Shown: in pieces, positions 27,709 to 37,120 of the stretch | Layout: every line of letters begins with the position of its first letter | How positions within the stretch are numbered: the first letter of the stretch is position 1 | NCBI RefSeq assembly: GCF_003955665.1 | Contig: NZ_RXHU01000042.1 | Span: 164,194-228,193, forward strand | Source of the DNA: Paenibacillus whitsoniae | GTDB taxonomy: Bacteria > Bacillota > Bacilli > Paenibacillales > NBRC-103111 | Length of the DNA stretch: 64,000 nucleotides | Direction: 5' to 3' | Notes under the pieces: generated by a model | Told to the model about the DNA's origin: nothing | What the model saw: only the letters and a program-made list of their open reading frames with translations | Database searches by the model: none | Position numbers and translations under genes: made by a program

Positions 27709-29967
27709 TTACGGCGTATAGACGGATATATTATCGATGTGCGTCGTGCCCGTTTGCGAGTTGTCTGCGTAAAATTCGATTTTCGCTATGTTGCTGACAG
27801 GCGCCCGAAGCGCAGCCTGGGATAGCTTGAGCGTCCCATTCACATAGAAATCGAACTTATCGGTATTCGTATCCAGGACAAGCTTCAGTTCATACCACGT
27901 ATTGGCGGTGAAAGCCTGCACCGTCGTCCATGTGCCGCCTACATTGGCTTTGATATTGCCGCCATCAAACCCGATCGTAGCTGCTAGTACACCCGCGTTA
28001 TCATAGATGTAAGGCAGACACCACCAAGATGTCGTTTCTGTCCGTTTCACCCTTGTTTCAACGACGACCGTGCCGGATACAGCGCCGAATGACTTGGACA
28101 TTGACGTTTTGGCGGAAGCCGCCGACTTGCTGATCTGCGCGCTCTTATGCGTTGCGTCCGGCACTTCCGCGATCGTAATCGCGTTTGGACTAGTACCGTT
28201 TGTTACCGTCCAGCCCGTTGGCGCGCTGCCCGTTGTCAGGCTATTGAACGTTTCATTGAGCGCGTAGACCGGCGTGCTGCCTCCACCCGCCACAGCCGTC
28301 TCATCTGCACCGATGTCCGCTGCGCCCATATATAACGTGTCGCCCCAGAAATCGAGACCGCCGTTGCCCGAAATCGTCACGCCTTGATTAACGAGCGGTG
28401 AAGTCGATTGCAGTTGGTAGCCGCTCAACGTATTGAGCGCAGGGCCGCTCGTCTCCGTACCGCTGCTCCCCGTTCCCGGACTAACCAGCAGCGGATTAGC
28501 TGTCTTGGCATTCGTATCGCCGGAAGGGACTGTCAAGCCCGAACCGTAATAGCTGTTCGTATTGTAGACGATGCCTCCGCCAGTCGTTAGGACAGCCTCG
28601 CTCTTCGCCGAATCGAGAATATTGTTGCGAATCGTATAGCTGGCGTTGATATAGCTGCCGTAGCCGTAGATCAGGTACGTACTGTTCGTGTTGTAAATGG
28701 TATTATTGTAAATTTGCGAGGACGCCGCTGAATCGGAATGCAGATAAATTTGATACCTGGAGTTGCCGGTAATGATATTGTAACGAATGATCGAATCCCC
28801 GAAGCTGAATTGGCACAGCAAAATCCCGTCGCCGTTCCCGTGCACATAGTTATACTGGACCACCTGTTTAGTCGTACCCTTATCGGTGTCAATCCCATTA
28901 TAGTCTGCTCCGCCGGCTTTCTTCACGACGCCGTACGTTTCATTTTTTTGAATGACGACATCATCGGCGTAGTAGGTTTCAATCCCTGATGTGCCTGCCG
29001 CTGCCACCACATTGCCTTCAATTAGAGCCCCTTTGGTATCCGTCAAATAGATGCCATTGCATCCGAAGCTTGTGCCCGATTGTGTAATGTAGTTGTTCTT
29101 GATCGTGATATTGGTAAACGGGTACCAATTCGTATCCGAAGCCGAACTGCGCACGCCCCACCCCACAGAAACCGCGGGATTGCCGTTATGGTCAAGACCA
29201 TCTCCCGTATATTGCTTGAAAATGATGCCTCCGAATGACGTGTTCTTGATTGAACTATTGGAAATGACGACGTCGTTGAACTTACTTTTCACGGTCGCCT
29301 TGGCCGGTGACAGCACATTCGAGGACATATCGAACACAATCCCGCCCGTCCGCTTGGAGCGATCCCAGCCTGTCGCGAAATTAATGCCAGTCGCATTATC
29401 CGCCGTATCGCCGCCAATCCAGTTCACTTCGCCGGTCACATCATGGACATTCAATCCATCCAGCCGAAAATAATTCAACGTCCCGATATCTGCCCCTGTA
29501 ATGTGAACGCCCCGGAAATCGCCCACTCCGCTTGATGCCTGATTGCTGATATCCAGGTTATGTATTTCCCAATACTGTTGATTGTACAAGTATACCGTCG
29601 CTTGAACCGCACCTTGCCCCTGGATTTTCGGTTTCTCGCCTGAGCCGTATTGATCAATCACAATCGGGCTGCCTGAAGAACCCGAACCTTTGGGATATAG
29701 CTGTCCCGTCCACGTGTTCCCCGCTTCGAACAAAATGCGATCCCCAGGCTGAAACGTCGTCGCATTGACCTTTGCTAACGTCTTCCAAGCCGTAGATGCG
29801 CTAGTGCCGTTGTTTGCATCACTGCCTTGCCCGGCATCGACATAATATGTCGTGTTCGCTGCCGCAGCTTCAGTGGAACCCAGCAGCGCCATGAGCATGA
29901 CGCCTAGTACAGCCAGCAACAGAACGGCGCCTAATTGCTTCCCTTTTTCAACCACCATCTCCATCAT
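27709..29967 (-). CDS. Secreted beta-helix protein with C-terminal LamG-like domain
   Basis: 752 residues from ATG 29967, with GAGGAGG 6 bases upstream; the longer frame lacks a site. A signal peptide ends near STEAAAA. The beta-helix spans about residues 40-560 and a LamG-like beta-sandwich fills the rest. It is clearly paralogous to the beta-helix of the next gene: both share VNATTFQPGD, WTGQL, PIVIDQYGSG, EIHNLD, NVHDVTGE and the CQFSFGD segment. It lacks SLH domains, so it should be released. The tandem pair, one anchored and one free, suggests division of labour on one polymer. The activity is unknown; polysaccharide lyase or glycosidase are both possible. Confidence 0.87.
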   Translation of the reverse strand: MMEMVVEKGKQLGAVLLLAVLGVMLMALLGSTEAAAANTTYYVDAGQGSDANNGTSASTAWKTLAKVNATTFQPGDRILFEAGNTWTGQLYPKGSGSSGSPIVIDQYGSGEKPKIQGQGAVQATVYLYNQQYWEIHNLDISNQASSGVGDFRGVHITGADIGTLNYFRLDGLNVHDVTGEVNWIGGDTADNATGINFATGWDRSKRTGGIVFDMSSNVLSPAKATVKSKFNDVVISNSSIKNTSFGGIIFKQYTGDGLDHNGNPAVSVGWGVRSSASDTNWYPFTNITIKNNYITQSGTSFGCNGIYLTDTKGALIEGNVVAAAGTSGIETYYADDVVIQKNETYGVVKKAGGADYNGIDTDKGTTKQVVQYNYVHGNGDGILLCQFSFGDSIIRYNIITGNSRYQIYLHSDSAASSQIYNNTIYNTNSTYLIYGYGSYINASYTIRNNILDSAKSEAVLTTGGGIVYNTNSYYGSGLTVPSGDTNAKTANPLLVSPGTGSSGTETSGPALNTLSGYQLQSTSPLVNQGVTISGNGGLDFWGDTLYMGAADIGADETAVAGGGSTPVYALNETFNSLTTGSAPTGWTVTNGTSPNAITIAEVPDATHKSAQISKSAASAKTSMSKSFGAVSGTVVVETRVKRTETTSWWCLPYIYDNAGVLAATIGFDGGNIKANVGGTWTTVQAFTANTWYELKLVLDTNTDKFDFYVNGTLKLSQAALRAPVSNIAKIEFYADNSQTGTTHIDNISVYTP

Positions 29968-30145
29968 TATGTGCCTCCTCAACCTTCCTTGATGTAAACC
30001 CTTACATAAGAAACGAGCAAACTTTGCTGACTTGAGACTTTTTACCCTTCAACGGCTTGCACGCCGCCTGTACACCTCCTCACAAACTGTCGGCTCCCGT
30101 CCTGTTCGTCTCATCTGCCTTCCCGACATCCCTCAAATTGAGCTA

Positions 30146-30200
30146 ATTGTAGTTGAGAACGCTTCCCAAACATAGGAGAGAAACGAACTATTGTCTTTCA
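30146..30200 (-). promoter_or_regulatory. Activator site C and promoter for secreted beta-helix gene
   Basis: A 21-bp element (30180-30200, minus strand) fits TGAAAGA-N5-RTTCRWTNC. TACAAT (30146-30151) follows 28 bases downstream. A weak cre-like sequence (30153-30168, 13 of 16) overlaps the -35 region. The rest of the 342-base divergent gap 29968-30309 shows nothing else I can name. Confidence 0.65.
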
Positions 30201-30309
30201 GTTTTCTACACAAGTTACGCAAACAACACTACACCTCCCCCCTCCCCCTATGTTAATGTCTATCTTATCAAGCTCCTCCACCCTTCCCGAAAATGAGGTC
30301 GAACAGCCG

Positions 30310-32109
30310 ATGAACCTGCTCCGCAAACCATGGCGAACGTCTACGACGCTTTATATTTTGCTGTTTACGATGGTCGTGCTTCCGATTCTGACTATTTCCG
30401 CGACAATTCTGCAAGTCTATAAGCGGGATCTGATAGAGCAAACGACGGATCGGACCTTGCAGACGCTGCATGCGGTCAAGTATTCCGTTGAGCAGGAGAT
30501 CAACAACGTTGTCACGTTCTCCGCCGCCGTCGGCATGGATTCCGAAGTGCTGGACATCGCGACGAAGCTGCACGAATCCGCCTCCGGCGAGCGGCAGCCC
30601 TACTACAACGACCTGTCCAAGGCGCTTGGCAAATACAGCTCCTCCATGTCTGGGCGGGTGCAGTCGATCAATTTCTTTTATCAAGGTGGCGGCAGCTATA
30701 CGTATTTAAAAGATCTCGCTGTCAGCGCGAACGACCTTCGCCGCACAGCCTGGTACCCCGCTACGATCGCTGAGCAGGATCATGTTCATTTCCTGGGCAA
30801 GATGACGGGCGTGCTGTATGGCGCCCCGGATACCGCAACCATCGTGACAGCGATCCGCCCCAGCTATTACCAAATGCTGCACAACATCGATTTTATCTAT
30901 ATCGTGTTCAGCCGTGACTACTTCGAGAAAATGCTCTGGCAGAACCCGATCACCGGCTCAGCCGCATTTCGCATCCTGACGGCGGACGGCGAAGCCATCG
31001 CATCGAGCTACAACCTGCCGCCCAGCGAGCAGGAGGAAGATCCTCAGCTGCTCAGTGCGATTACGCAAGCGCCGGAAGGCACGTTCGTCACAACGCTGCA
31101 CGGCGAAAAAATGCTGATCGCCTACGCAACCGTCGGCACGGCCAATTGGAAGGTCGTCTACAAAATTCCGTACAGCGAGCTGACGGCGAAATATCACAGC
31201 ATTTATCAGCTGATTCTTTTGGCAACAGCGATTGTCATTGTAATCTTCCTGTTCATCTCCTTCTCGCTGCTGCACAAGTTCATGAAGCCGATTCGCGTGC
31301 TCGTTGTAAAAATGTCGCGCGTCATGGACGGCAATCTCAATACGAAAATTGAAGCCTCCGGCAGCGCGGAAACCGTAACGCTCGGGCGCACGTTCAACCA
31401 TATGATGGATCAGATCAAACTGCTCATCCGGGAAACGGAAGAGAAGGAAAAAGCGAAACAGCAAGCGGAATTTGCCGCGCTCCAGTCGCAAATCAATCCG
31501 CATTTTCTCATTAATACGCTGAACGCGATTAAACTCATGGCCATGATCAGCGGTGTGGACAACATCCGCCACATGACGCAGGCGCTCATCCGGCTCGTGT
31601 CTTCCTCCTTCAACCGGGGCGGCAAATTGATCCCGCTCGAAGAGGAGATCGAGAATTTGAAGATGTACATCTTCATCATGGAAACCCGGTACGGTCATAA
31701 ATTTGACGTGAAGTGGGACGTTGATCCTGCGGTAGCCGGTACTTACGTGCTGAAGCTGCTGCTGCAGCCGATATTGGAAAATGCCATTACGCACGGCTTG
31801 GCCGCGAAAGACGCAGGCGGCGTCATCGACATCACGATGCGGAAGGCGGAAGGGCGTCTGCTTATCGCGATCAGCGACAACGGTCAAGGCATGACCGATG
31901 CGCAGCTTGCGCAGCTGACCGCCTCGGATCGGGAGCACACGTTCAGCGGCATGGGCGTCCTCAACGTCCATAAGCGCATCCTGCTGCACTACGGTGACGA
32001 GTATGGTGTTGCCCTGGAACGGCTTGAACCCACTGGAACACGCGTGAACCTCGCTTTGCCGATCATCCTTCATCACACAGATTCGGAATTGGACGGCAGT
32101 TCAAAATAG
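30310..32109 (+). CDS. YesM-type sensor histidine kinase (module 3)
   Basis: 599 residues from ATG 30310 (GAGG 11 bases upstream); the frame opens at 30250 but that ATG follows a pyrimidine run without a ribosome binding site. Membrane segment near residues 15-37, extracellular Cache-like region, second membrane segment (LILLATAIVIVIFLF), HAMP linker, coiled linker, phospho-accepting His in NPHFLINTLNAIK, and ATPase with QPILENAITHG and MGVLNVHKRIL. It heads module 3; its partner is probably the YesN-type regulator at 35379, although importer genes lie between them. Confidence 0.92.
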   Translation: MNLLRKPWRTSTTLYILLFTMVVLPILTISATILQVYKRDLIEQTTDRTLQTLHAVKYSVEQEINNVVTFSAAVGMDSEVLDIATKLHESASGERQPYYNDLSKALGKYSSSMSGRVQSINFFYQGGGSYTYLKDLAVSANDLRRTAWYPATIAEQDHVHFLGKMTGVLYGAPDTATIVTAIRPSYYQMLHNIDFIYIVFSRDYFEKMLWQNPITGSAAFRILTADGEAIASSYNLPPSEQEEDPQLLSAITQAPEGTFVTTLHGEKMLIAYATVGTANWKVVYKIPYSELTAKYHSIYQLILLATAIVIVIFLFISFSLLHKFMKPIRVLVVKMSRVMDGNLNTKIEASGSAETVTLGRTFNHMMDQIKLLIRETEEKEKAKQQAEFAALQSQINPHFLINTLNAIKLMAMISGVDNIRHMTQALIRLVSSSFNRGGKLIPLEEEIENLKMYIFIMETRYGHKFDVKWDVDPAVAGTYVLKLLLQPILENAITHGLAAKDAGGVIDITMRKAEGRLLIAISDNGQGMTDAQLAQLTASDREHTFSGMGVLNVHKRILLHYGDEYGVALERLEPTGTRVNLALPIILHHTDSELDGSSK

Positions 32110-32110
32110 A

Positions 32111-32135
32111 TCAAATTTTGTGCAAAAACGATCAT
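32111..32135 (+). promoter_or_regulatory. Candidate regulator site upstream of module 3 binding protein
   Basis: Pattern ATCA-N2-TTT-N4-CAAAA-N3-ATCA starts two bases after the kinase stop codon. A weak -10 (TAAGAT) lies about 25 bases further on. A nearly identical pattern precedes the GH101 gene. Confidence 0.4.
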
Positions 32136-32212
32136 TCGACCGCCGCCTGGCATCGATTAAGATGAAAGCAAGGTAAGAAAACCTAATCGAAATCACATGG
32201 AGGGTCCAAGCG

Positions 32213-33532
32213 ATGCGTAAACAAAAATGGGTTCAATCCTTGGCTGTACTGAGCGTGGCGGCGATGGCCGTGCTGACGGGATGCAGCAGCGACAAGCCGG
32301 CAACCACACCTGCTGGAAGCGCTGCGCCGGAAGGCACGAAAGCAGCGCAAACGAGCAAGCCGGCTGAACCGGTCAAACTGAAACTGGCGATGTGGGATAC
32401 GAAGACGGATCTGGATTTCTGGACGGAGAAAGCGAAGGAGTATACAAAATTAAAGCCAAACGTCTCCGTTGAAGTCGAGAAAGTGCCGGATAACGGCGGC
32501 CAATACTTGAAAGTGCGGCTGGCGGCGAACGATCTGCCCGACTTGATGTATTTGAAACCGGTTCATTTTCAAATTTATAAGCAAGCGCTCCTTCCGCTCG
32601 ACGATCTGAACGCCGTCAAGGCCAACAAGTACCCGACCAAGGTCGACGGCAAAGTGCTCGGCGCTCCGCTCGTTTCGTTTACGGAGTTCGTGTATTATCA
32701 TCCGAGTATTTTTAAGGAATTGGGTATCAACGTTCCGAAAACGTTTCCAGAATTCATGGCCGTCATGGAGAAGGTAAAAGCCGGCGGAAAATACATCCCG
32801 CTCTCGCTCGGCGGCAAGGACGACTGGACGTTCTACCCGCTGATGGAGTACGGCCCGCACATCCTGTCCGGCGATGAGCAATATCTCGCCAACCTGGCGA
32901 AGAATCCAGCCCCATTCGCAGCGGGCAGCATGTTTGACAAGATCGGCAAGAGCATCAAAGAGATCGCGGATAAAAAGTATGCGGGCCCGGACGCGTTATC
33001 GGTCTCTTTTGACCAGTCGACGCAGGCCTTCGAAGCCAAGCAAGCGGCGATGATCGCGCTGGGACAGTGGTATTATCCTTCGTATATGGAAAAAGTTAAG
33101 TCCGACGACGACCTGGCAGTCTTCCCGCTTCCATTCAACGATACGGCCTCCGGCGACGTGCAATCGATGATGATGTCCGACATGAACATCGGCATTAACA
33201 AGAATTCCAAGAACGTCGAAGAAGCCAAAGCGTTCTACGAGTGGATGTTCAGCAAAGACGTGTACACGGCTTACATCAATAAACAGCAGCAGTTCTCCAC
33301 GGTGAACGGCATTACGTCGGATCTGCCATTTTTCAACAAGTGGACGGCGACGAATCCTTACAAACCTTTCATCTATTATGGAACGGATGAGGCGTACGCC
33401 AAGGTCAGCGCAGCCGCACAGTTCGATCCGAAGAAAGCCGCACAGACGATTTTCTCAGGCAAGTCCATCGATGCCTACGAGAAAGAATTGAATGACAAAT
33501 GGAAAAAAGCGATGGACGCCGCAGGGAAGTAA
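32213..33532 (+). CDS. Sugar-binding lipoprotein of ABC importer (module 3)
   Basis: A family 1 solute-binding protein, 439 residues, with GGAGGG upstream of the ATG. The N-terminus is a lipoprotein signal with LTGC lipobox near residue 24 and an Ala/Pro/Thr tether. The mature fold begins near VKLKLAMWD, with typical DLPDLMYLKP and QAAMIALGQWYYPSY segments. It sits between the kinase and the permease pair and is followed by a strong stem-loop that should make it the most abundant product of the operon. The ligand is unknown; the GH101 enzyme at the end of the module hints at mucin-type galactosyl-N-acetylgalactosamine. Confidence 0.92.
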   Translation: MRKQKWVQSLAVLSVAAMAVLTGCSSDKPATTPAGSAAPEGTKAAQTSKPAEPVKLKLAMWDTKTDLDFWTEKAKEYTKLKPNVSVEVEKVPDNGGQYLKVRLAANDLPDLMYLKPVHFQIYKQALLPLDDLNAVKANKYPTKVDGKVLGAPLVSFTEFVYYHPSIFKELGINVPKTFPEFMAVMEKVKAGGKYIPLSLGGKDDWTFYPLMEYGPHILSGDEQYLANLAKNPAPFAAGSMFDKIGKSIKEIADKKYAGPDALSVSFDQSTQAFEAKQAAMIALGQWYYPSYMEKVKSDDDLAVFPLPFNDTASGDVQSMMMSDMNIGINKNSKNVEEAKAFYEWMFSKDVYTAYINKQQQFSTVNGITSDLPFFNKWTATNPYKPFIYYGTDEAYAKVSAAAQFDPKKAAQTIFSGKSIDAYEKELNDKWKKAMDAAGK

Positions 33533-33541
33533 TGACCGTCC

Positions 33542-33580
33542 AGGGTACTATTTGCTGATTGCGCAGGTAGTACCCTTTTT
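33542..33580 (+). terminator. Partial terminator between binding protein and permeases (module 3)
   Basis: A perfect 9-base stem AGGGTACTA (33542-33550) / TAGTACCCT (33568-33576) followed by four more T residues. Since the permeases follow immediately, it probably acts as an attenuator. Confidence 0.75.
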
Positions 33581-33609
33581 ATACCCAGAACGCGCAAGGA
33601 GTGAGTGAA

Positions 33610-34491
33610 GTGAGCTATACGCTGCAGAAAAAAATCATCATCGGATCGTTCCTGTTCGTCCCGGTATCGCTGATGCTGTTGTTCCTCATCTATCCGACGT
33701 TTCAATTGTTCCGGTACAGCTTTACGAATTGGGACGGCTACAGCCCCGCTCTGTCATACATTGGGCTGGATAATTACCATAAGCTGCTGTTCGATTTTCC
33801 AGATGCGTGGAAAGCGATCGGCAATAACGGCATCTATTTCATCATCCACCTGCTGTTCATCCCCGTCGAACTCATGATGGCCGTGCTTCTGAACCGCACG
33901 ATGCGGGGAAGCGCGTTTTTCCGGTTTACGGTGCTGATGCCCTACATTATTAACGGGATCGCCGTCGCCTACATGTTCAGCTATATTTACAGTCCCGTGA
34001 GTGGGCCGCTCAATGTGCTGCTGAAGAGCCTTGGGCTCCAATCCCTCATTACCGGCTGGCTGAGCAACCTCCATGTGGTCAATTATTCGCTGGTCGCCGT
34101 CTCGCTATGGCGCTTCAGCGGTGTGCATATTATTCTCATGCTGGCGGGCCTGCAATCCATTCCCCAGGATCTGTACGAAGCGGCCAAAATGGACGGTGCC
34201 GGCTTCTGGCTGCAGCTGCGCCACATTACGCTGCCAGGCATCCGGCGGGTCATGGAAATGATCCTGTTCCTGAACATCTCCGGCGCCCTGCTGCAGTATG
34301 ACATTCCTTACGTCATGACAGGCGGCGGACCGGGAACGGCCAGTTCCACGTTCGGTTTGTTCTCGTTGCAAACGGCGTTTACCTACAATAACTACGGACT
34401 CGCCTCGGCGATGGCGGTATCTCTGCTTTTCCTGATTATCGTCTTCTCCGCCCTACAAAACTGGATTATTAAAGACAGGAGCGAAGCCTAA
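33610..34491 (+). CDS. Carbohydrate ABC transporter permease, MalF type (module 3)
   Basis: 293 residues. Start GTG 33610 has AAGGAG 8 bases upstream; the in-frame GTG at 33601 directly abuts that site. There are six membrane segments. The EAA loop reads EAAKMDGAGFWLQLRHITLPGI. The stop codon overlaps the next permease start by one base (TAATG). It forms the module 3 import channel with its partner. Confidence 0.93.
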   Translation: MSYTLQKKIIIGSFLFVPVSLMLLFLIYPTFQLFRYSFTNWDGYSPALSYIGLDNYHKLLFDFPDAWKAIGNNGIYFIIHLLFIPVELMMAVLLNRTMRGSAFFRFTVLMPYIINGIAVAYMFSYIYSPVSGPLNVLLKSLGLQSLITGWLSNLHVVNYSLVAVSLWRFSGVHIILMLAGLQSIPQDLYEAAKMDGAGFWLQLRHITLPGIRRVMEMILFLNISGALLQYDIPYVMTGGGPGTASSTFGLFSLQTAFTYNNYGLASAMAVSLLFLIIVFSALQNWIIKDRSEA

Positions 34492-35345
34492 TGCCTACGC
34501 TGCGTGCAGACGCCAAACGCCAATTGCTCGGAGGCGCGGTGTACTATATACTTTTTATCAGCATGTGTGTGATCGTCTTTATTCCGATTCTGCTCGTCGT
34601 ATTCGGCTCGTTCAAAACGAACACGGAGCTGGGAGCGACCTCCCCTTTTTCCTTGATGCCTAAGAATCTGCTCTACTGGGATAACTACGTGCATGCTTTC
34701 AAGGAAGGTCATATTCTTCTCGGCTTGCGCAATACGCTTGTCATGGTGGTCGTGAGTATCCTCGGCAATGCGTTGCTGGGCACGATGACCGCCTACATTA
34801 TGAACCGTTTCGATTTTAAGATGAAAAAAGCCGTCCTGCTGCTCTTTGTCGTCGCCATGATCATCCCCAGTTATACTACGGAAATTGCCCGTTTTCAGCT
34901 GATTCATGCTATGGGGCTCTACAATACGCTTGGCGCGCCGCTCTTGATTTATATAGGCACGGATATTATGCAAATCTACATCTACATGCAATTTCTCGAA
35001 AAGATTTCGCCGCAGCTCGATGAGAGCGCCATGATGGACGGGGCCTCGTACTTTCGGGTGTTCCGGTCGATTATTTTTCCGCTGCTGCTGCCGGCGACGG
35101 CGACCTTGGGCATTCTCAAAAGCGTGACGATCATGAACGACATTTATGTGCAGAACTTGTATATGCCGCGAAAAGAACTGCTCACGCTGCCAACCGCCCT
35201 GATGTCGTTTGTCGGGGAGCGCACGTCCGATCTGGCTTCGCTCTGCGCCGGCATTATTCTGGTGCTGCTGCCCAGCGTGCTGTTCTATCTCGTGTTTCAA
35301 CGCTTCATCTTCCAGGGATTGATGGATGGCGCAGTGAAGGGCTGA
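34491..35345 (+). CDS. Carbohydrate ABC transporter permease, MalG type (module 3)
   Basis: 284 residues with six membrane segments. The EAA-like loop reads ESAMMDGASYFRVFRSIIFPLLLP, and the protein ends in GAVKG. It is translationally coupled to the upstream permease through a one-base overlap and lies 33 bases before the regulator gene. No ATPase gene is present in this or any other module, as usual when a shared MsmX-type ATPase energises several importers. Confidence 0.93.
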   Translation: MPTLRADAKRQLLGGAVYYILFISMCVIVFIPILLVVFGSFKTNTELGATSPFSLMPKNLLYWDNYVHAFKEGHILLGLRNTLVMVVVSILGNALLGTMTAYIMNRFDFKMKKAVLLLFVVAMIIPSYTTEIARFQLIHAMGLYNTLGAPLLIYIGTDIMQIYIYMQFLEKISPQLDESAMMDGASYFRVFRSIIFPLLLPATATLGILKSVTIMNDIYVQNLYMPRKELLTLPTALMSFVGERTSDLASLCAGIILVLLPSVLFYLVFQRFIFQGLMDGAVKG

Positions 35346-35378
35346 TCTCGCTTAACTTCTCTCAAAGGAGGAACCTCC

Positions 35379-37010
35379 ATGATCAACATGATGATTGTCG
35401 ATGATGAACCGCTCGTCCGCCTTGCCATGCATCGGCTGATTGACTGGGATGCTTTCGGCATCCGCATTGTCTGCGAAGCGGCCGACGGCAGCGAGGCGCT
35501 GGCCCAGCTTCGGCAGCGCAGCGACATCGACCTGCTGCTCGCCGATATTCAGATGCCCCGGCTCAGCGGGATCGAGCTGCTCAAGGCGCTGGGGGAACCC
35601 GACGTTCCACGGCGTCCTGTCACGATCATGCTAAGCGCTTACAGCGATTATAGTTATGTCCGGGAAGCGTTCCTGCTCGGCGCGCTGGACTACATTGTCA
35701 AAGCGGACATGGAGGAAGCGCACATCGTGCCGGTGATCGAGAAGGCCGTGCAGGAGGTGGCGCGCCTGCACGAGGGGACGGCTTCCGCGCAGGAGGGCAG
35801 CCAAGCGGCGTCTGCGCGTGCTCCCTGGGAGAAGGAAGCGTTTCTGCAAGAGCTGCTGGCGTTTGATCCCCAAGGGGAAGCGCCGGCGATTGATCGCACC
35901 CGGTTGGCCGAGACCGCGCTTGTGCACGAGAAGAATCAGGTGGTGATCGTCATACAGCCTGCGGGCTCGCTCGATCTCGCGAAGACGCAGGGCTTTGTTC
36001 AGCAAACGATGCAGACGGTGCTGCACGAGCTGTCCATCCTCCACGAAATCGTGCGCCTGGAGGATGGCGGGTATGCGCTGCTTTGCGTCTTCCCGCACGA
36101 CCGCAGCGAATCCGCGATACGCGCTAAAGTAAGCAGCGCGCTCTCGCTGATGCAAACGCGCCTGCTCCAGTTCGTCAACGCCGCCGTCTCCGCCGGCGTA
36201 AGCGATCTCGGCAGCGGCTGCGCGCGCTGGAGCCGTTTGGTCCGCCAGGCGGCTCAGCTGGCGGCGATGAGCTATTACGAGGGAACCGGCAAGCTAATGT
36301 TCCCGGAATTGGCCCTTGCCCCCGCAGCCGGGGGCAAGGCGCAGCTGTGGGAGGAGCTGAAGGCGATACGCCTCAGCCTCCCGCAAGCGCTGAAGCAGCC
36401 GGACGAAGGCGAATGGCTGCGGGTGTTCGGGCAGCTGGAGAAGCGGCTGCCCGGTGCAAGGCCGGAGCCGCCGTCGGCGCTGCGAGCGTTTTTCGGCGAC
36501 GTTGTGTGGGACATCGGCGCGGTGCTCTACGCCAAGGGCATCCGCATCGAGGACGTGCAGCCGTCGGCGCTCAGCCCTTTGCAGGCGGTGAAGCAGCTCG
36601 ATACGTGCGCGGACACGCTGAACTACTTGCGCTCGCTGTTGCAGCGGGTGCACACGCATCTGCATGACGGCAAGGGAAATGCACTTCGTTTCTCCCCGCC
36701 CGTCGCCGCCGCCAAAAAGTTCCTCGACCTCCACTTCCGCGAGGAGGTCAACCAAACGCTGATCAGCGACATGGTCGGCGTCAGCGAGAGCTATTTGAGC
36801 AAGCAGTTCGTGAAGGAAGTGGGCAGCAACTTCATCCACTACTTGACGAACCTGCGGATCGAGGAAGCGAAGCGGCTCCTAGCCCATGGCCACCGAATCG
36901 CAGACGTTTCGGAAGAAATCGGCTACTTTAATCCGGAGCATTTTAGCCGTATTTTCAAGAAAGTGACCGGCTTTAGTCCGAAGGTGTATCGAGATCAGAC
37001 GAGGTCGTGA
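35379..37010 (+). CDS. YesN-type response regulator with AraC domain (module 3)
   Basis: 543 residues. The receiver domain has VDDE at residues 7-10 and phospho-acceptor Asp56 in LLADIQMPRLSG. It is followed by an Ala/Glu/Arg-rich middle region encoded by markedly GC-rich DNA and a C-terminal AraC domain (LISDMVGVSESYLSKQFVKE ... ADVSEEIGYFNPEHFSRIFKK). AAAGGAGG precedes the ATG. It lies directly before the GH101 gene and probably controls that gene and the binding-protein promoter through the ATCA-type sites noted there. Confidence 0.92.
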   Translation: MINMMIVDDEPLVRLAMHRLIDWDAFGIRIVCEAADGSEALAQLRQRSDIDLLLADIQMPRLSGIELLKALGEPDVPRRPVTIMLSAYSDYSYVREAFLLGALDYIVKADMEEAHIVPVIEKAVQEVARLHEGTASAQEGSQAASARAPWEKEAFLQELLAFDPQGEAPAIDRTRLAETALVHEKNQVVIVIQPAGSLDLAKTQGFVQQTMQTVLHELSILHEIVRLEDGGYALLCVFPHDRSESAIRAKVSSALSLMQTRLLQFVNAAVSAGVSDLGSGCARWSRLVRQAAQLAAMSYYEGTGKLMFPELALAPAAGGKAQLWEELKAIRLSLPQALKQPDEGEWLRVFGQLEKRLPGARPEPPSALRAFFGDVVWDIGAVLYAKGIRIEDVQPSALSPLQAVKQLDTCADTLNYLRSLLQRVHTHLHDGKGNALRFSPPVAAAKKFLDLHFREEVNQTLISDMVGVSESYLSKQFVKEVGSNFIHYLTNLRIEEAKRLLAHGHRIADVSEEIGYFNPEHFSRIFKKVTGFSPKVYRDQTRS

Positions 37011-37017
37011 TCAAGCT

Positions 37018-37082
37018 TATCAAAAAATATCATCTTTAAACAAAATGTATCAAGCCTTCGGCGGCCCCCTCCCTGCTATAGT
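37018..37082 (+). promoter_or_regulatory. Promoter of GH101 gene with phased TATCA repeats
   Basis: TATCA occurs at 37018, 37028 and 37048, i.e. at one- and two-turn spacing on the same DNA face. The last two lie within ATCA-N2-TTT-N3-CAAAA-N3-ATCA (37029-37052). A -10 box TATAGT lies at 37077-37082, without a clear -35. Confidence 0.5.
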
Positions 37083-37120
37083 TAAGGAGAAGTCCATCAC
37101 AATCCGAAGGAGAGGATGAA

